A DNA stretch of 64,000 bases from CAYNRA01 sp046293395. Lineage in GTDB: Bacteria > Bacteroidota > Bacteroidia > Cytophagales > Spirosomataceae. How positions within the stretch are numbered: the first letter of the stretch is position 1; every line of letters begins with the position of its first letter. Positions 42,734 through 52,489 of the stretch are shown here, piece after piece. The position numbers were made by a program, and so were the translations under genes. The notes under the pieces were generated by a model, which was given only the letters and a program-made list of their open reading frames with translations, ran no database searches and had not been told where the DNA came from. Location of the stretch: NCBI GenBank assembly GCA_046293395.1, contig JBKBOU010000002.1:372001-436000 (forward strand), in the 5' to 3' direction.

Positions 42734-43987
42734 TTATTCACCCAATTTTACCTCAAATAATTCCTTCGATTTGAGATAAATGTAGCCCACAACGCCCAAA
42801 GTAGCTATCCCACCAAAGAAGACTGAATTGACCGTCCCGAATAATTTTGCAGCCACGCCAGATTCTAGCGCACCCAACTCATTAGAACAACTAACAAAAA
42901 TGCCATTCACAGAGCTTACTCGTCCTCGCAAGTGGTCTGGTGGTAGAATTTGTAAAATAGTCGAGCGGATAACAACACTCACACCATCGAAAATCCCTGT
43001 AAATGTGAGTGCAACCAAGGAAAGGTAAAAGTTCGTTGACAAAGAAAAAAAGAGGGTGGCAATTCCAAAACCCGTGACTGCCAAAAGCATATTTCGCCAG
43101 GCATGTCGAACCGGCGGGAAGTAAGCCGTTGCCAACATACTCACGACTGCTCCTACGCTTGGTGCTGCGCGAAGAAAACCGAGACCTTCTGGGCCTACAT
43201 GCAGAATATCTTTGGCAAAAACAGGTAAAATAGCAATGACTCCCCCAAAAAGTACAGAAAACATATCGAGTATAATCGAATAAAGCATGATTTTATTAGA
43301 AGATACAAACACAAAACCTTCCTTGAGACTCCCCCAAAAATCGGTCACTTTTTGTGGCTCAATTTTTCTTTTTTTGATAAAATTAGACAAGAAAAGGACG
43401 AAGAGCAGTAACCCCAAAACCACATAAAGGGTGGCTTGTAAACCAAGATACGCATATAGAAATCCTGCCATACCAGGGCCGACAATCACGCCTGTTTGCC
43501 AAACTTGCGTACTCCAAGACGCCGAATTACTATAATGTTCTGACCGAACAAGAAAAGGTTTTAAAGACGACCACGCAGGGTTGTAAAACCCTCTCGCTGC
43601 ACCAAATAAAAATACAGATATATAAATAGCAAGTGGTTGATTATCAATAGACAAGCTCCATTTATGTCCATTATCCGTAGCAAAAATTAACAAGACTGTA
43701 CAAATAGAAACGACGACGAAACACCATTGGGCGATGGTTCTTTTGTCGTAATTATCTGCTAAATGTCCCCCAAAAAGTGCCAAAGAAATGTAGGGAATTG
43801 CCTCAAAAAGTCCGACGAGCCCAAGTGATAGTGGGTCGCCCGTGATTTCGTAAAGGTAGTAGCTGATGGCAACTTCTTGGATGAGCACAGCAATTGTAAA
43901 GAAAAACTGCGTGGTAATGAATGCCCGAAACTCAGGATAACGCAAGGCTGCGTACGGGTCTTTTGTTTTAAAGTCTGACAATGCCAT
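42734..43987 (-). CDS. MFS transporter (MFS_3/EntS-like)
   Basis: The protein has 417 residues and twelve expected helices. FIALAFGGHLADNYDKRTIA-type loop 2-3 motif is present here as LALFGGHLADNYDKRTIAQW, and RGFYNPAWSSLKPFLV and DHLRGRVSSVNGIFVSCSNE fit the EntS/MFS_3 subgroup of exporters. The substrate is unknown. It is translated from a start overlapping the stop of the rRNA methyltransferase gene by one base. Its last 12 residues and 3' flank are duplicated in the chimeric pseudogenes at 8.5 and 22.8 kb. Confidence 0.9.
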   Translation of the reverse strand: MALSDFKTKDPYAALRYPEFRAFITTQFFFTIAVLIQEVAISYYLYEITGDPLSLGLVGLFEAIPYISLALFGGHLADNYDKRTIAQWCFVVVSICTVLLIFATDNGHKWSLSIDNQPLAIYISVFLFGAARGFYNPAWSSLKPFLVRSEHYSNSASWSTQVWQTGVIVGPGMAGFLYAYLGLQATLYVVLGLLLFVLFLSNFIKKRKIEPQKVTDFWGSLKEGFVFVSSNKIMLYSIILDMFSVLFGGVIAILPVFAKDILHVGPEGLGFLRAAPSVGAVVSMLATAYFPPVRHAWRNMLLAVTGFGIATLFFSLSTNFYLSLVALTFTGIFDGVSVVIRSTILQILPPDHLRGRVSSVNGIFVSCSNELGALESGVAAKLFGTVNSVFFGGIATLGVVGYIYLKSKELFEVKLGE

Positions 43988-45189
43988 TAGCGTCTGGAAA
44001 GTTTAGCCATGTAAAATCCATCAAAACCATCTTTTGCTGGTGAGGTTCTTTTCTCTTCAATTAATTGAAAATCCGTATTCTTTTCTAAGAATTTCTGTAC
44101 TTGTAATTCGCTTTCAGAGGGTAAAATACTGCACGTAGCATAGACAAGTTGTCCGTCGGGCTTGAGCATCGACACGTATTGTTGTACTATTTCTGCTTGA
44201 GTTTCTTTGATTTGCTCAATAAACGCTTCGTTCATTTTCCATTTGGTATCTGGGTTTCTACGTAAAACCCCCAATCCAGAACAGGGAACATCAAGCAAAA
44301 GCCGATCTGCTGAGTTTTGCAACCTTTTGATGGTTTTGGGTTCGATGAGTCGGGTTTCAATGGAAGAAATTTGCTGTCTTTTGGCGCGTTTTTTCAATTC
44401 CATCAGTTTCCATTCCTCGATGTCCATGGAAATGACTTTTCCTTTATTTTTCATTTGGGTAGCGATATGCAGGCTTTTTCCGCCAGCACCAGCGCAAGCA
44501 TCGATGACCCGCATTCCGGGTTGTACATCCAAAAATTCACTGATTAGTTGACTTCCAGCATCTTGCACTTCGAAAAGTCCATTTTGAAAAGCGGAAGTTC
44601 GAAAAATATTACTCCGTTTTTTCAAACGAAGTGCATCCATGACACCTGCTACTTGCTCGGTTTCTATGCCTTCATCTGCCAATAATTTTTGCAATTGAGG
44701 AAGCGATGTAAGAAGTGTATTCACGCGAATGAACACGTCGGCGGGCTGGTTCATGGCTTTTAGTTCTGCGTCCCAAGCGTCTCCAAGTTCTTCTTCTCCG
44801 AGGCGGTCTAGCCAATCTGGGATGGACTCACGAACTTTGCGAATTATCTGGGCTTCTTCGAATTTTCTACGGACGTTTTCGGCTGAAATAGATGAATAGC
44901 CTGCCAAAACTGAAGGTGAATAGCCTTTTATGAGTAGCCAAGCAATAACAATATCCCACCATTGTTGCTCTGTATGCACTTTGGGAAGCTCCGTACAAAA
45001 TTTGAGTAATCGGAACCATCGGACAATCTCGTAAGTATTTTCAGCAATGAACGCACGGTCACGCGCACCCCATTTTTTGTTGGCTTTAAGCGTAAGTTCA
45101 ATGACTTTGTCCGCTTGTTTTCGGTCGTTAAATATTGGCTGAAGTGCCCGATGTAAAGCCAACATCAAGGGCTGGTGAATTTTTTGCAT
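43987..45189 (-). CDS. RsmB/NOP-family RNA (cytosine-5) methyltransferase
   Basis: The protein has 400 residues. The N-terminal helical NusB-like region is short. The methyltransferase domain has VIDACAGAGGKSLHIATQM (SAM binding), LLLDVPCSGLGVLRRNPDTKW and LVYATCSILPSESELQV, with the two motif IV/VI cysteines of m5C RNA enzymes. It probably modifies 16S rRNA, although the tRNA or rRNA target cannot be fixed from sequence. It is upstream of, and coupled to, the MFS gene. Confidence 0.92.
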   Translation of the reverse strand: MQKIHQPLMLALHRALQPIFNDRKQADKVIELTLKANKKWGARDRAFIAENTYEIVRWFRLLKFCTELPKVHTEQQWWDIVIAWLLIKGYSPSVLAGYSSISAENVRRKFEEAQIIRKVRESIPDWLDRLGEEELGDAWDAELKAMNQPADVFIRVNTLLTSLPQLQKLLADEGIETEQVAGVMDALRLKKRSNIFRTSAFQNGLFEVQDAGSQLISEFLDVQPGMRVIDACAGAGGKSLHIATQMKNKGKVISMDIEEWKLMELKKRAKRQQISSIETRLIEPKTIKRLQNSADRLLLDVPCSGLGVLRRNPDTKWKMNEAFIEQIKETQAEIVQQYVSMLKPDGQLVYATCSILPSESELQVQKFLEKNTDFQLIEEKRTSPAKDGFDGFYMAKLSRR

Positions 45190-45206
45190 GAAATAATCAA
45201 CAGTAA

Positions 45207-45296
45207 ATGAAAGACAAAGTTACATCGCTTCTCGCTTTTTTTACTCATCTCGAAGAATATATGGGACGAATCACGGCTGGAGATACCTTAAAATGA
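45207..45296 (+). CDS. Possible 29-residue small protein
   Basis: An ATG at 45207 opens MKDKVTSLLAFFTHLEEYMG then RITAGDTLK and a stop. It is divergent from the methyltransferase gene, starting 17 bases upstream of that gene's start. The residue pattern looks protein-like with an amphipathic helix, but length alone cannot separate it from chance. Confidence 0.25.
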   Translation: MKDKVTSLLAFFTHLEEYMGRITAGDTLK

Positions 45297-45435
45297 ACCA
45301 TTTATTTCACGAATCAATGACAGGACTTTTAAATTACAGATTTTCGAGTACTTTTGTTACAAGGTCTATCTATAATATAGGATAACTATCTATCCCATAG
45401 AAACCTAAAATAAACGTGATTAACAAACGACTCAA

Positions 45436-45858
45436 ATGATTTCCAAAAAAGCGAAATATGCCTTAAAAGCACTCACTTTTCTCTCCGAAAATTATGAAAA
45501 AGGGAATAAACCCGTGTTGATTTCTGAAATTGCTGAAAAAGAAACCATTCCAAAAAAGTTTTTGGAAGCCATTTTACTGGAACTTCGACACAATAGTATT
45601 TTGCACAGCCAAAAAGGAAAAGGTGGCGGGTATATGTTGCGCACAGCACCAGACCAAGTATCTATTGCCAAAATTATTCGAGCCATCGACGGCCCTATTG
45701 CGCCCATGCTGTGTGTTTCTCTCCACTTTTATGGAAAATGCGACGATTGCCAAGATGAAGAAACATGTAAAATCAGACCAATTATGGAGAAAGTACGCGA
45801 TGCAAATCTCGCCGTATATGAAAACATGACCCTGAAAGACATGATTACGGAGTCTTGA
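45436..45858 (+). CDS. Rrf2-family transcriptional regulator
   Basis: The protein has 140 residues. The winged-helix DNA-binding domain is shown by MISKKAKYALKALTFLSENY, ISEIAEKETIPKKFLEAILL and HSQKGKGGGYMLR. Three cysteines in GKCDDCQDEETC sit where Rrf2 proteins such as IscR and NsrR bind an iron-sulfur cluster; a further Cys (APMLCVS) precedes them. It may sense redox or iron status. It is 76 bases upstream of the aldehyde dehydrogenase gene, which it may regulate. Confidence 0.92.
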   Translation: MISKKAKYALKALTFLSENYEKGNKPVLISEIAEKETIPKKFLEAILLELRHNSILHSQKGKGGGYMLRTAPDQVSIAKIIRAIDGPIAPMLCVSLHFYGKCDDCQDEETCKIRPIMEKVRDANLAVYENMTLKDMITES

Positions 45859-45934
45859 CGATTTTTTTTCGGAAAACTAACCAAAACGCATACCTATTTT
45901 GTTAACTAGGTACACATCATAACAAACACAACAA

Positions 45935-47299
45935 ATGAATCACTTTTTTGAAAGCGTTCACCCCTTTGATGGCCGTACTCTTGAAAGATACGCCGTGGAC
46001 ACTTCCCAACAGTTAGAAGGTAAAATACAAACAAGTGAAACTGTTTTTCAAGATTGGAAAAAGAAAATTTGGGTAGATAAAATACAGATATTCAATACAT
46101 TAGCTGATTTATTAACAGTAAATCAAGAAAAATTAGCCCAATTAATTACCCTAGAAATGGGTAAAACGATACGTGAATCTCGCGCAGAAGTTGCTAAATG
46201 TGTGCAAATGATTCGGTATTATGCACTACATGCCGAAGAAGTTTTGCAGGCAACACATGTGCAGACACAGGCGTTTGCGAGCCACATTAATTACGCACCG
46301 TTGGGAGTTATTTTTGCCATTATGCCTTGGAATTTCCCACTTTGGCAGGCACTTCGTTTTGCTGTTCCGACAATGTTGGCGGGGAATACCGTACTCTTAA
46401 AACCGGCACCGAATGTTTGTGGAAGTGCATTGGCTCTGCAAGATTTGATGAATGAGGCAGGATTAGATGGGGTGTATCAAACAATTTTAATTGATATTCC
46501 GGCGATTGAGTCCGTAATTGCACATTCGGCTGTACGTGGTGTGACACTGACAGGAAGCAATCGAGCGGGTGCTTCGGTGGCTGCATTGGCAGGAAAATAC
46601 GTCAAAAAATCTGTATTGGAATTGGGTGGAAGCGACCCATTTGTGGTATTTAAGGATGCCAATATTGCTGTGGCGGCACAAGCAGCCGTAACATCTCGTT
46701 TTCAAAACGCCGGGCAAACATGTATTGCAGCCAAAAGATGGATTATTGCCGAGGAAATCAAAGATGCTTTTTTGGAAGAGGTACTTCGCAAGGTAAAAGG
46801 AGTTCGATTGGGAAATCCATTGGACGAACAAACGACGATGGGGCCCTTGGCAAGACCAGATTTAGCTGCCAATTTATCACGGCAGTGGCATGAAAGCAAG
46901 TTGAGTGGAGCGATTGAATTACTTGGTGGAGAGGCGCGTTTTTGCCAGTTTGAACCCGTGATTTTGGAAGTCAAAGAGCCTTCGAATATAGCATTTCAGG
47001 AAGAGTTTTTTGGACCGATAGCCACCGTAATCTCTTTTAAGACAGAGAAAGAAGGGGTTTCATTGGCAAACAATACCCAATTTGGGTTAGGAGCTTCTAT
47101 TTGGACGACAGATTTGGAGAAGGCCAAAACCATTGCACCGACATTAGAAGCCGGTGTTGTGGCTGTAAATCAATTGGTAAAGTCTGATGTACATTTGCCT
47201 TTTGGTGGAGTGAAACAGTCGGGATATGGGCGTGAATTGGGCGTGTATGGCCTTCGTGAATTTACCAATGTGCAGTCCGTTTGGATGGAGCAAAACTAA
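45935..47299 (+). CDS. NAD(P)-dependent aldehyde dehydrogenase, succinate-semialdehyde type
   Basis: The protein has 454 residues, the short GabD-like class. APLGVIFAIMPWNFPLWQAL forms the cofactor site, LELGGSDPFVVF carries the catalytic Glu, and GQTCIAAKRWIIA carries the catalytic Cys. The C-terminal PFGGVKQSGYGRELG motif is also present. It oxidises succinate semialdehyde or a related aldehyde to the acid. The exact aldehyde is inferred from family resemblance. A hairpin lies about 100 bases downstream. Confidence 0.9.
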   Translation: MNHFFESVHPFDGRTLERYAVDTSQQLEGKIQTSETVFQDWKKKIWVDKIQIFNTLADLLTVNQEKLAQLITLEMGKTIRESRAEVAKCVQMIRYYALHAEEVLQATHVQTQAFASHINYAPLGVIFAIMPWNFPLWQALRFAVPTMLAGNTVLLKPAPNVCGSALALQDLMNEAGLDGVYQTILIDIPAIESVIAHSAVRGVTLTGSNRAGASVAALAGKYVKKSVLELGGSDPFVVFKDANIAVAAQAAVTSRFQNAGQTCIAAKRWIIAEEIKDAFLEEVLRKVKGVRLGNPLDEQTTMGPLARPDLAANLSRQWHESKLSGAIELLGGEARFCQFEPVILEVKEPSNIAFQEEFFGPIATVISFKTEKEGVSLANNTQFGLGASIWTTDLEKAKTIAPTLEAGVVAVNQLVKSDVHLPFGGVKQSGYGRELGVYGLREFTNVQSVWMEQN

Positions 47300-47401
47300 T
47301 TTTCATTTGTTTCTAATTTTAAGAAAAGCTTCAACAAGAATATATTTGATTCAGTAGAGGCAAGATTACGAGGACTACAAAGGCGATAAAAGGATAAAAA
47401 T

Positions 47402-47444
47402 CAATGGGAAAGACCACCGTTTTATTGTGTAATCTTTCCCATTG
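47402..47444. terminator. Perfect 12-bp inverted repeat downstream of the dehydrogenase gene
   Basis: CAATGGGAAAGA (47402-47413) and TCTTTCCCATTG (47433-47444) are exact complements around a 19-base T/G-rich loop. There is no clear T run after it, so it may be a weak or factor-dependent terminator. Confidence 0.5.
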
Positions 47445-47532
47445 GTATTAAATTTCCGGTCAATAAATGCGCAGAATTTGGGTTGATTTTTCTTATGTAA
47501 GCTCAATTTCGTTGCAGAAAGCTGTTTTATTC

Positions 47533-47555
47533 ATTATTGTAGCTATTTTGGGAAG
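47533..47555. repeat. Single copy of the dispersed repeat
   Basis: ATTATTGTAGCTATTTTGGG followed by AAG matches the core found at 8298, 8551 and 42703. It lies in the 311-base gap between the dehydrogenase gene and the TonB receptor gene, which otherwise holds only the hairpin at 47402. Confidence 0.7.
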
Positions 47556-47610
47556 ATTCCAGACATAAACTATCTTTTATTTTTTAATCCCAAGTAATCA
47601 ACAAATTCGT

Positions 47611-49674
47611 TTACCATCGATACGTAAATTGACAACCCATTTGGTAGTTTCTTTCTGGGGCAGGGTTGTAAAAACGTCCACCAAAAGCATTGGTATCATT
47701 GCCCAAACTATATTGTTGGTTCAAAGCGTTATCAACACCTACAAAAGCATTTACCCGAAAATTAGTTCGTTCGTATTTCCAACCAACTCTTCCCCAAACC
47801 AATGTATATGCAGAAGCAAATACACTATTTGCGTCATTTAGTGGAATTTCATCCACAAAATTCACCGTTGACGTCAAATAAAATCCTTGTTTTGTTTCTG
47901 CATCAAAACCAATGAAAGCCGTCTGTTTCGGTACACTAGGCAAGAAATTTCCGGCAAAGTCTGTCCCGCCAAGTAAGTATTCTTGGTAGCGAAAATCCAT
48001 TCGTTGGTAATATCCATTTGCTTGAACATTTTTCCAAAAAGTAGCTTTTTTCAAGGGCAACTGGTAGTTGAATGTCAGCTCAGCTCCTATTTGTTTGGAC
48101 GTCCCCGCATTCGTAAAAAACTCGTTTCCATCTACATTCACACGCCGGACAATCATATCATTCAAATGAAATTGATACAAACTTACTTCCCACAAAAATG
48201 TCTTTTGCCAAAGACTTCCTTTTGTTCCAAATTCATACGAAACGCCTCTTTCTGAACGAAGGGAGGTGAGTGGTGAATCTCCGCGATACCCTGCAATTAA
48301 CTCCGCGACTGTCGGGATAGACAAGCCACGACTTACGGATACATACACGCTTTGTGCTTCCCCAATTTTACGTAAAACAGCTCCTCTTGGAAGTACAGGC
48401 GTACCCGGTGCAGCATTTAGTTGAGGGAGAGTTCCTACAGATGAACGCCGAAAAAATTGATACGATTGGTAATTTATACTCGTACCTAAAGTGGTTACCC
48501 AATCTCCTTTTTCCCATTCAATTTGACCAAATCCGCTTGCTTGTCGTGCATATATTTCGTCTTCCGTTTGGCGTTTCCCAATTTCGCCCCGTTGGTTGTC
48601 ATAGACATCGGAAGTAGTATAAGTTTGGAGTGCTTCAAGCCCAAAAACTAGCGCTATATTTCCCCGATTATCCGTATTTTTTTTAAACTGATTAGATGAC
48701 CGCACACCCAACGATTGTTCATCCCGAATTTCGTAATTTGTTATAAATGGATTGCGTAAACGGCTTTGCGAGGAGAAGAAAGAAGTGGTATTTTCCCATG
48801 CGTTGTTCCAACGGTAAGTTTGTGCGAGACCAATCATCCATTGGTTTTGTTCGATGCGTGCTTTCTGTTCGGCACTTCCTGGCAGAGTGGCTGTAGCAGG
48901 ACGCGCAGCTCTCCGATTGGCAGCCATTTGGGCGGCCGTCAAACCGCCTGGTGTTTGGTATGCAATATCCCCAACCAATAGCAGCGATTGAATAGTTCGG
49001 GCAGGTGAAACATAGAAACTTCCTTGCCATTGTGCCGAATTTCGTTTCAAATTTGTATGGTCACGGTAGCCATCCGCTTCTACTTGAGCGAGACTCAAAC
49101 TGGCGTTCATTTTGTCTGTTGCAACGGCATATCCTGTACTGAAATGACGCAAACCGTAACTTCCCAGCATGACTTGACTCCGGATTTCTTGCGTATTTTC
49201 CTGAGAACCAACAGATTTCCCACGGGCAGACAGCAACACTACGCCTCCTGTACCTGCACCGTACAAACTACCCGCCGGACCTTTGATGATTTCAATGCCG
49301 CCAATATTTGACAAGTCAACCAAATTCAGGTAAGTGCCACCAGACGCGTCTGTTAGTGCAATTCCTTCCCAATAGACTTTCACATTGCGCACACCAAAGG
49401 GCGAGCGAATGGAACTTCCTCGAATAGACAAGCGAAAACTTCCTGGAGAGCGTTCTTCCATTCGTACACCGGCGACGGTATTGAGAAGAGGAAGAAGTGA
49501 AGGTTGTTCCATTTTTTCGATGGATTTTAGGGGAATAACGGCAATAGGCGCAGCCAATTCTCGGGCGGGTCTGTCCGTCGCGTATCCATTTACGACAGCT
49601 TCTTGGAGCGTCTGAAGCGTGTCAGACGAAGAAAAAAAAGACAAGGAACAAAAGAAAGTAGCGAGTAAGTGCAT
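47611..49674 (-). CDS. TonB-dependent outer membrane receptor
   Basis: The protein has 687 residues. A short signal region precedes a TonB-box-like LQEAVVNGYA and the plug domain (LPLLNTVAGVRMEERSPGSF, IRGSSIRSPFGVRNVKVYWE, IEIIKGPAGSLYGAGTGGVV). The C-terminal barrel ends NYQMGCQFTYRW with a terminal aromatic, as expected for outer membrane insertion. There is no SusD partner or carboxypeptidase-like N-terminal domain, so it is more like a siderophore or metal-chelate receptor. The ligand is unknown. It forms a single-gene unit. Confidence 0.92.
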   Translation of the reverse strand: MHLLATFFCSLSFFSSSDTLQTLQEAVVNGYATDRPARELAAPIAVIPLKSIEKMEQPSLLPLLNTVAGVRMEERSPGSFRLSIRGSSIRSPFGVRNVKVYWEGIALTDASGGTYLNLVDLSNIGGIEIIKGPAGSLYGAGTGGVVLLSARGKSVGSQENTQEIRSQVMLGSYGLRHFSTGYAVATDKMNASLSLAQVEADGYRDHTNLKRNSAQWQGSFYVSPARTIQSLLLVGDIAYQTPGGLTAAQMAANRRAARPATATLPGSAEQKARIEQNQWMIGLAQTYRWNNAWENTTSFFSSQSRLRNPFITNYEIRDEQSLGVRSSNQFKKNTDNRGNIALVFGLEALQTYTTSDVYDNQRGEIGKRQTEDEIYARQASGFGQIEWEKGDWVTTLGTSINYQSYQFFRRSSVGTLPQLNAAPGTPVLPRGAVLRKIGEAQSVYVSVSRGLSIPTVAELIAGYRGDSPLTSLRSERGVSYEFGTKGSLWQKTFLWEVSLYQFHLNDMIVRRVNVDGNEFFTNAGTSKQIGAELTFNYQLPLKKATFWKNVQANGYYQRMDFRYQEYLLGGTDFAGNFLPSVPKQTAFIGFDAETKQGFYLTSTVNFVDEIPLNDANSVFASAYTLVWGRVGWKYERTNFRVNAFVGVDNALNQQYSLGNDTNAFGGRFYNPAPERNYQMGCQFTYRW

Positions 49675-49910
49675 AGATGATTGGGTTCGGACTTAGATAA
49701 CAAAAGTAACCAAAGGGAGGTGCGAAAAGTTAAGAAATCGACCTAAATCGACTATTTTCGTATCAATGGAGGAGATTTTGTTTATTTGCATTCGTCCGAG
49801 AAAATAGTGTAAAAATACGTTTCATCTATTTTCGATTTTGAAAGAGCGTCGGATTGGTCAAATTGAATAAAAAAGAGACAAAACCGCGAGACACACATTA
49901 TCTTTGTTGT

Positions 49911-51782
49911 ATGAATTATTTGTCAGCAGAAGCAATCGGTCGAAATTTGGGTGAGCGTTGGTTATTTCAAAACCTCACTTTTGGTATATTACAAGGCGAG
50001 AAAGTCGCACTTATTGGCTCTAACGGAACGGGGAAATCCTCGATGTTAGATATTTTAGCGGGAAAAATTCCACCGGATGGCGGGGTCGTCAGTCTCCGAA
50101 AAGATATTCGTGTTGGCTATTTAGAGCAAAATCCTGTTTTCCAAGAAAGTAAAACGATTTTGGAGACGATTTTCTATGCAGAAAACAGCATTACACGCGC
50201 TATTAAAAATTACGAAAAAGCCATTGAAACAAACAACCAAGATTTGTTAGCAGAATGTATCGAGATTTTAGATAGCCAAAATGGATGGGACTACGAGGCG
50301 AAAGTCAAGCAAATCCTTGGGAAATTAGGCATATTAGATACGGATAAGTTAATCAGCGAATTATCTGGTGGGCAAAAAAAGAGAGTAGCGCTTGCCCGCG
50401 TATTAATCGAAAACCCAGATTTTTTAATTTTAGATGAACCGACCAACCACCTAGATTTAGAATCTATCGAGTGGCTTGAAGGGCATTTATCTTCCTCGAA
50501 TACAACACTTTTACTCGTAACCCACGATAGATATTTCTTGGATAAAGTGTGTAATCGTATTTTAGAATTAGCTAATAATCAAATCTACAAATACACAGGT
50601 AGTTACGCGTATTTCTTGGAGAAAAAAGCAGAAAGACAAGAAATGGAAGCTGCTACCCAAGAAAAATTAAAGAATCAGCTATCAAAAGAGCTTGAATGGA
50701 TGCGCCGCCAGCCCAAAGCGCGGACAACCAAAGCACAATACCGAATAGATGCTTTTCATGATTTAAAGGAAAAGGCGACGGGCTTCAAGAAGGAAGATAA
50801 GCTCGAATTGAACATGCGAAGCGAGCGAATGGGTAAGAAAATCATCGAAATTCAGCATGTTTCAAAAGCGTTCAATGGGCAAGACTTTATCAAGGAGTTC
50901 AGTTATACCTTCAAAAGAGGCGACCGGATTGGTATTGTAGGTAAAAATGGGATGGGGAAATCTACCCTTTTACAAATGATTACTGACCAATTAAAACCAG
51001 ACAGCGGCAAAGTCGTCAAAGGGGAAACCATAAAAATTGGATATTACCGCCAAGATGGGTTGGATTTTAAAGAAGACCAAAAAGTGATTGAGGCCGTTCG
51101 TGAAATTGCGGAATTTGTCAAACTTGGGGATGGACGAGAATTAACGGTTTCTGCCTTTCTGACACTCTTTTTGTTTCCACCCAAAATGCAATACAATTAC
51201 ATTCACAAGTTAAGTGGTGGAGAAAAACGCCGCCTACAACTCTTGAAAGTCCTCGTCCAGAGTCCTAATTTCTTGATTTTAGATGAGCCAACCAACGACC
51301 TTGATATAGATACACTGAACGTCCTGGAAGAATTTTTAACTTCCTTTGATGGTTGCCTTTTGGTCGTTTCGCACGATAGATATTTTATGGACAGGCTTAT
51401 TGACCATATTTTTGCATTCGAAGGCAATGGTAAAATAAAGGATTTCCCAGGGAATTATACAGAATACAGACTTTGGAGTGAAGAACAAGTTCTTTTGAAC
51501 ACGCCTTCATCAACAAAAACTGTCACTCCAGCACCTACCCCAGTTGTAGCCCCTCCCACTGCTCCGAAAAAGAAACTTTCGTTCAAGGAACAACGCGAAT
51601 TTGAACAACTGGAGCAAGACATAGCTAAAATTCAAGCACAATTAACAGCGCTGCACGACAAAATCAGCCAAGAGACAGACTATGCTGAAATTACGGCATT
51701 GGGCAAAAAAGTACAGACACTGGAGGAAGAATTGGAAGAAAAAGAATTTCGTTGGCTGGAATTAGCTGAAATTGCGGGCTAA
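49911..51782 (+). CDS. ABC-F family ATPase (Uup-like)
   Basis: The protein has 623 residues from the ATG at 49911 (MNYLSAEAIGRNLGERWLFQ); the earlier in-frame start at 49854 lacks homology-like sequence. Two ABC domains are present, each with Walker A (GSNGTGKSS, GKNGMGKST), signature (LSGGQKKRVALA, LSGGEKRRLQLL) and Walker B (DEPTNHLD, DEPTNDLD). The linker is charged and the C-terminus is a coiled coil, as in Uup. There are no membrane segments. ABC-F proteins act on ribosomes or nucleic acid rather than in transport. Confidence 0.93.
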   Translation: MNYLSAEAIGRNLGERWLFQNLTFGILQGEKVALIGSNGTGKSSMLDILAGKIPPDGGVVSLRKDIRVGYLEQNPVFQESKTILETIFYAENSITRAIKNYEKAIETNNQDLLAECIEILDSQNGWDYEAKVKQILGKLGILDTDKLISELSGGQKKRVALARVLIENPDFLILDEPTNHLDLESIEWLEGHLSSSNTTLLLVTHDRYFLDKVCNRILELANNQIYKYTGSYAYFLEKKAERQEMEAATQEKLKNQLSKELEWMRRQPKARTTKAQYRIDAFHDLKEKATGFKKEDKLELNMRSERMGKKIIEIQHVSKAFNGQDFIKEFSYTFKRGDRIGIVGKNGMGKSTLLQMITDQLKPDSGKVVKGETIKIGYYRQDGLDFKEDQKVIEAVREIAEFVKLGDGRELTVSAFLTLFLFPPKMQYNYIHKLSGGEKRRLQLLKVLVQSPNFLILDEPTNDLDIDTLNVLEEFLTSFDGCLLVVSHDRYFMDRLIDHIFAFEGNGKIKDFPGNYTEYRLWSEEQVLLNTPSSTKTVTPAPTPVVAPPTAPKKKLSFKEQREFEQLEQDIAKIQAQLTALHDKISQETDYAEITALGKKVQTLEEELEEKEFRWLELAEIAG

Positions 51783-51835
51783 AAAAAACGTTTATGAAGT
51801 AATTTCACTGTACATTTAGCAAAGATTTTTTAAAC

Positions 51836-52477
51836 ATGGAACAATTCATCGACTTTCTTCAATACATTCTTGACTCCGAGGAAATCATTCAGCGAGGTGG
51901 TTTAATCGCAATTTTACTGATTGTTTACATTGAGAACGGCTTATTTTTCGGATTCTTCTTGCCCGGAGATTACCTTCTGTTTCTTTCTGGTGTTTTCTGC
52001 TCCACGAATATATTGGTTGTACCCATTACAGGATTAATTGCAGGAATTTTCCTCGCAGCTGTATTGGGCGCATTAACAGGTTATGTCAGTGGGCGTTTCT
52101 TCGGTGATCGCATTTCTCAACGAAAGGACTCGTTGTTTTTCAAGCAAAAACATATTCATAATACACGCGAGTATTTTAACAAGTACGGAAGTCAAACACT
52201 AATCATCGCCCGTTTTTTACCGATTGTACGCACCTTCGCCCCGATTATTGCAGGTTTGGTCAATATGCGTTTTTCTTTATTTATGACTTATAACATCCTA
52301 GGTGGCGCTATTTGGGCGATTGTTTTGGTCGGAGGAGGCTATTTTTTAGGAGTCCAATTTCCTTGGATAGTAAACTACGTGCATTACATCATTATTTTCT
52401 TCCTCGTCATCACAACGTTTACCGTTATCAAAGGCTATATTAACGCCAAAAAAGAAATGGATAAGACAACTTCTTGA
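51836..52477 (+). CDS. DedA/VTT-domain membrane protein
   Basis: The protein has 213 residues with five or six hydrophobic segments. The signature ENGLFFGFFLPGDYLLFLSG carries the conserved E and the FLPG-D motif, and the second half has RFLPIVRTFAPIIAGLVNMRF with the re-entrant-loop Gly and Arg residues. DedA proteins move or flip lipids such as undecaprenyl phosphate. It is 13 bases from the next gene and probably co-transcribed with it. Confidence 0.93.
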   Translation: MEQFIDFLQYILDSEEIIQRGGLIAILLIVYIENGLFFGFFLPGDYLLFLSGVFCSTNILVVPITGLIAGIFLAAVLGALTGYVSGRFFGDRISQRKDSLFFKQKHIHNTREYFNKYGSQTLIIARFLPIVRTFAPIIAGLVNMRFSLFMTYNILGGAIWAIVLVGGGYFLGVQFPWIVNYVHYIIIFFLVITTFTVIKGYINAKKEMDKTTS

Positions 52478-52489
52478 GTAATTTTAAAG

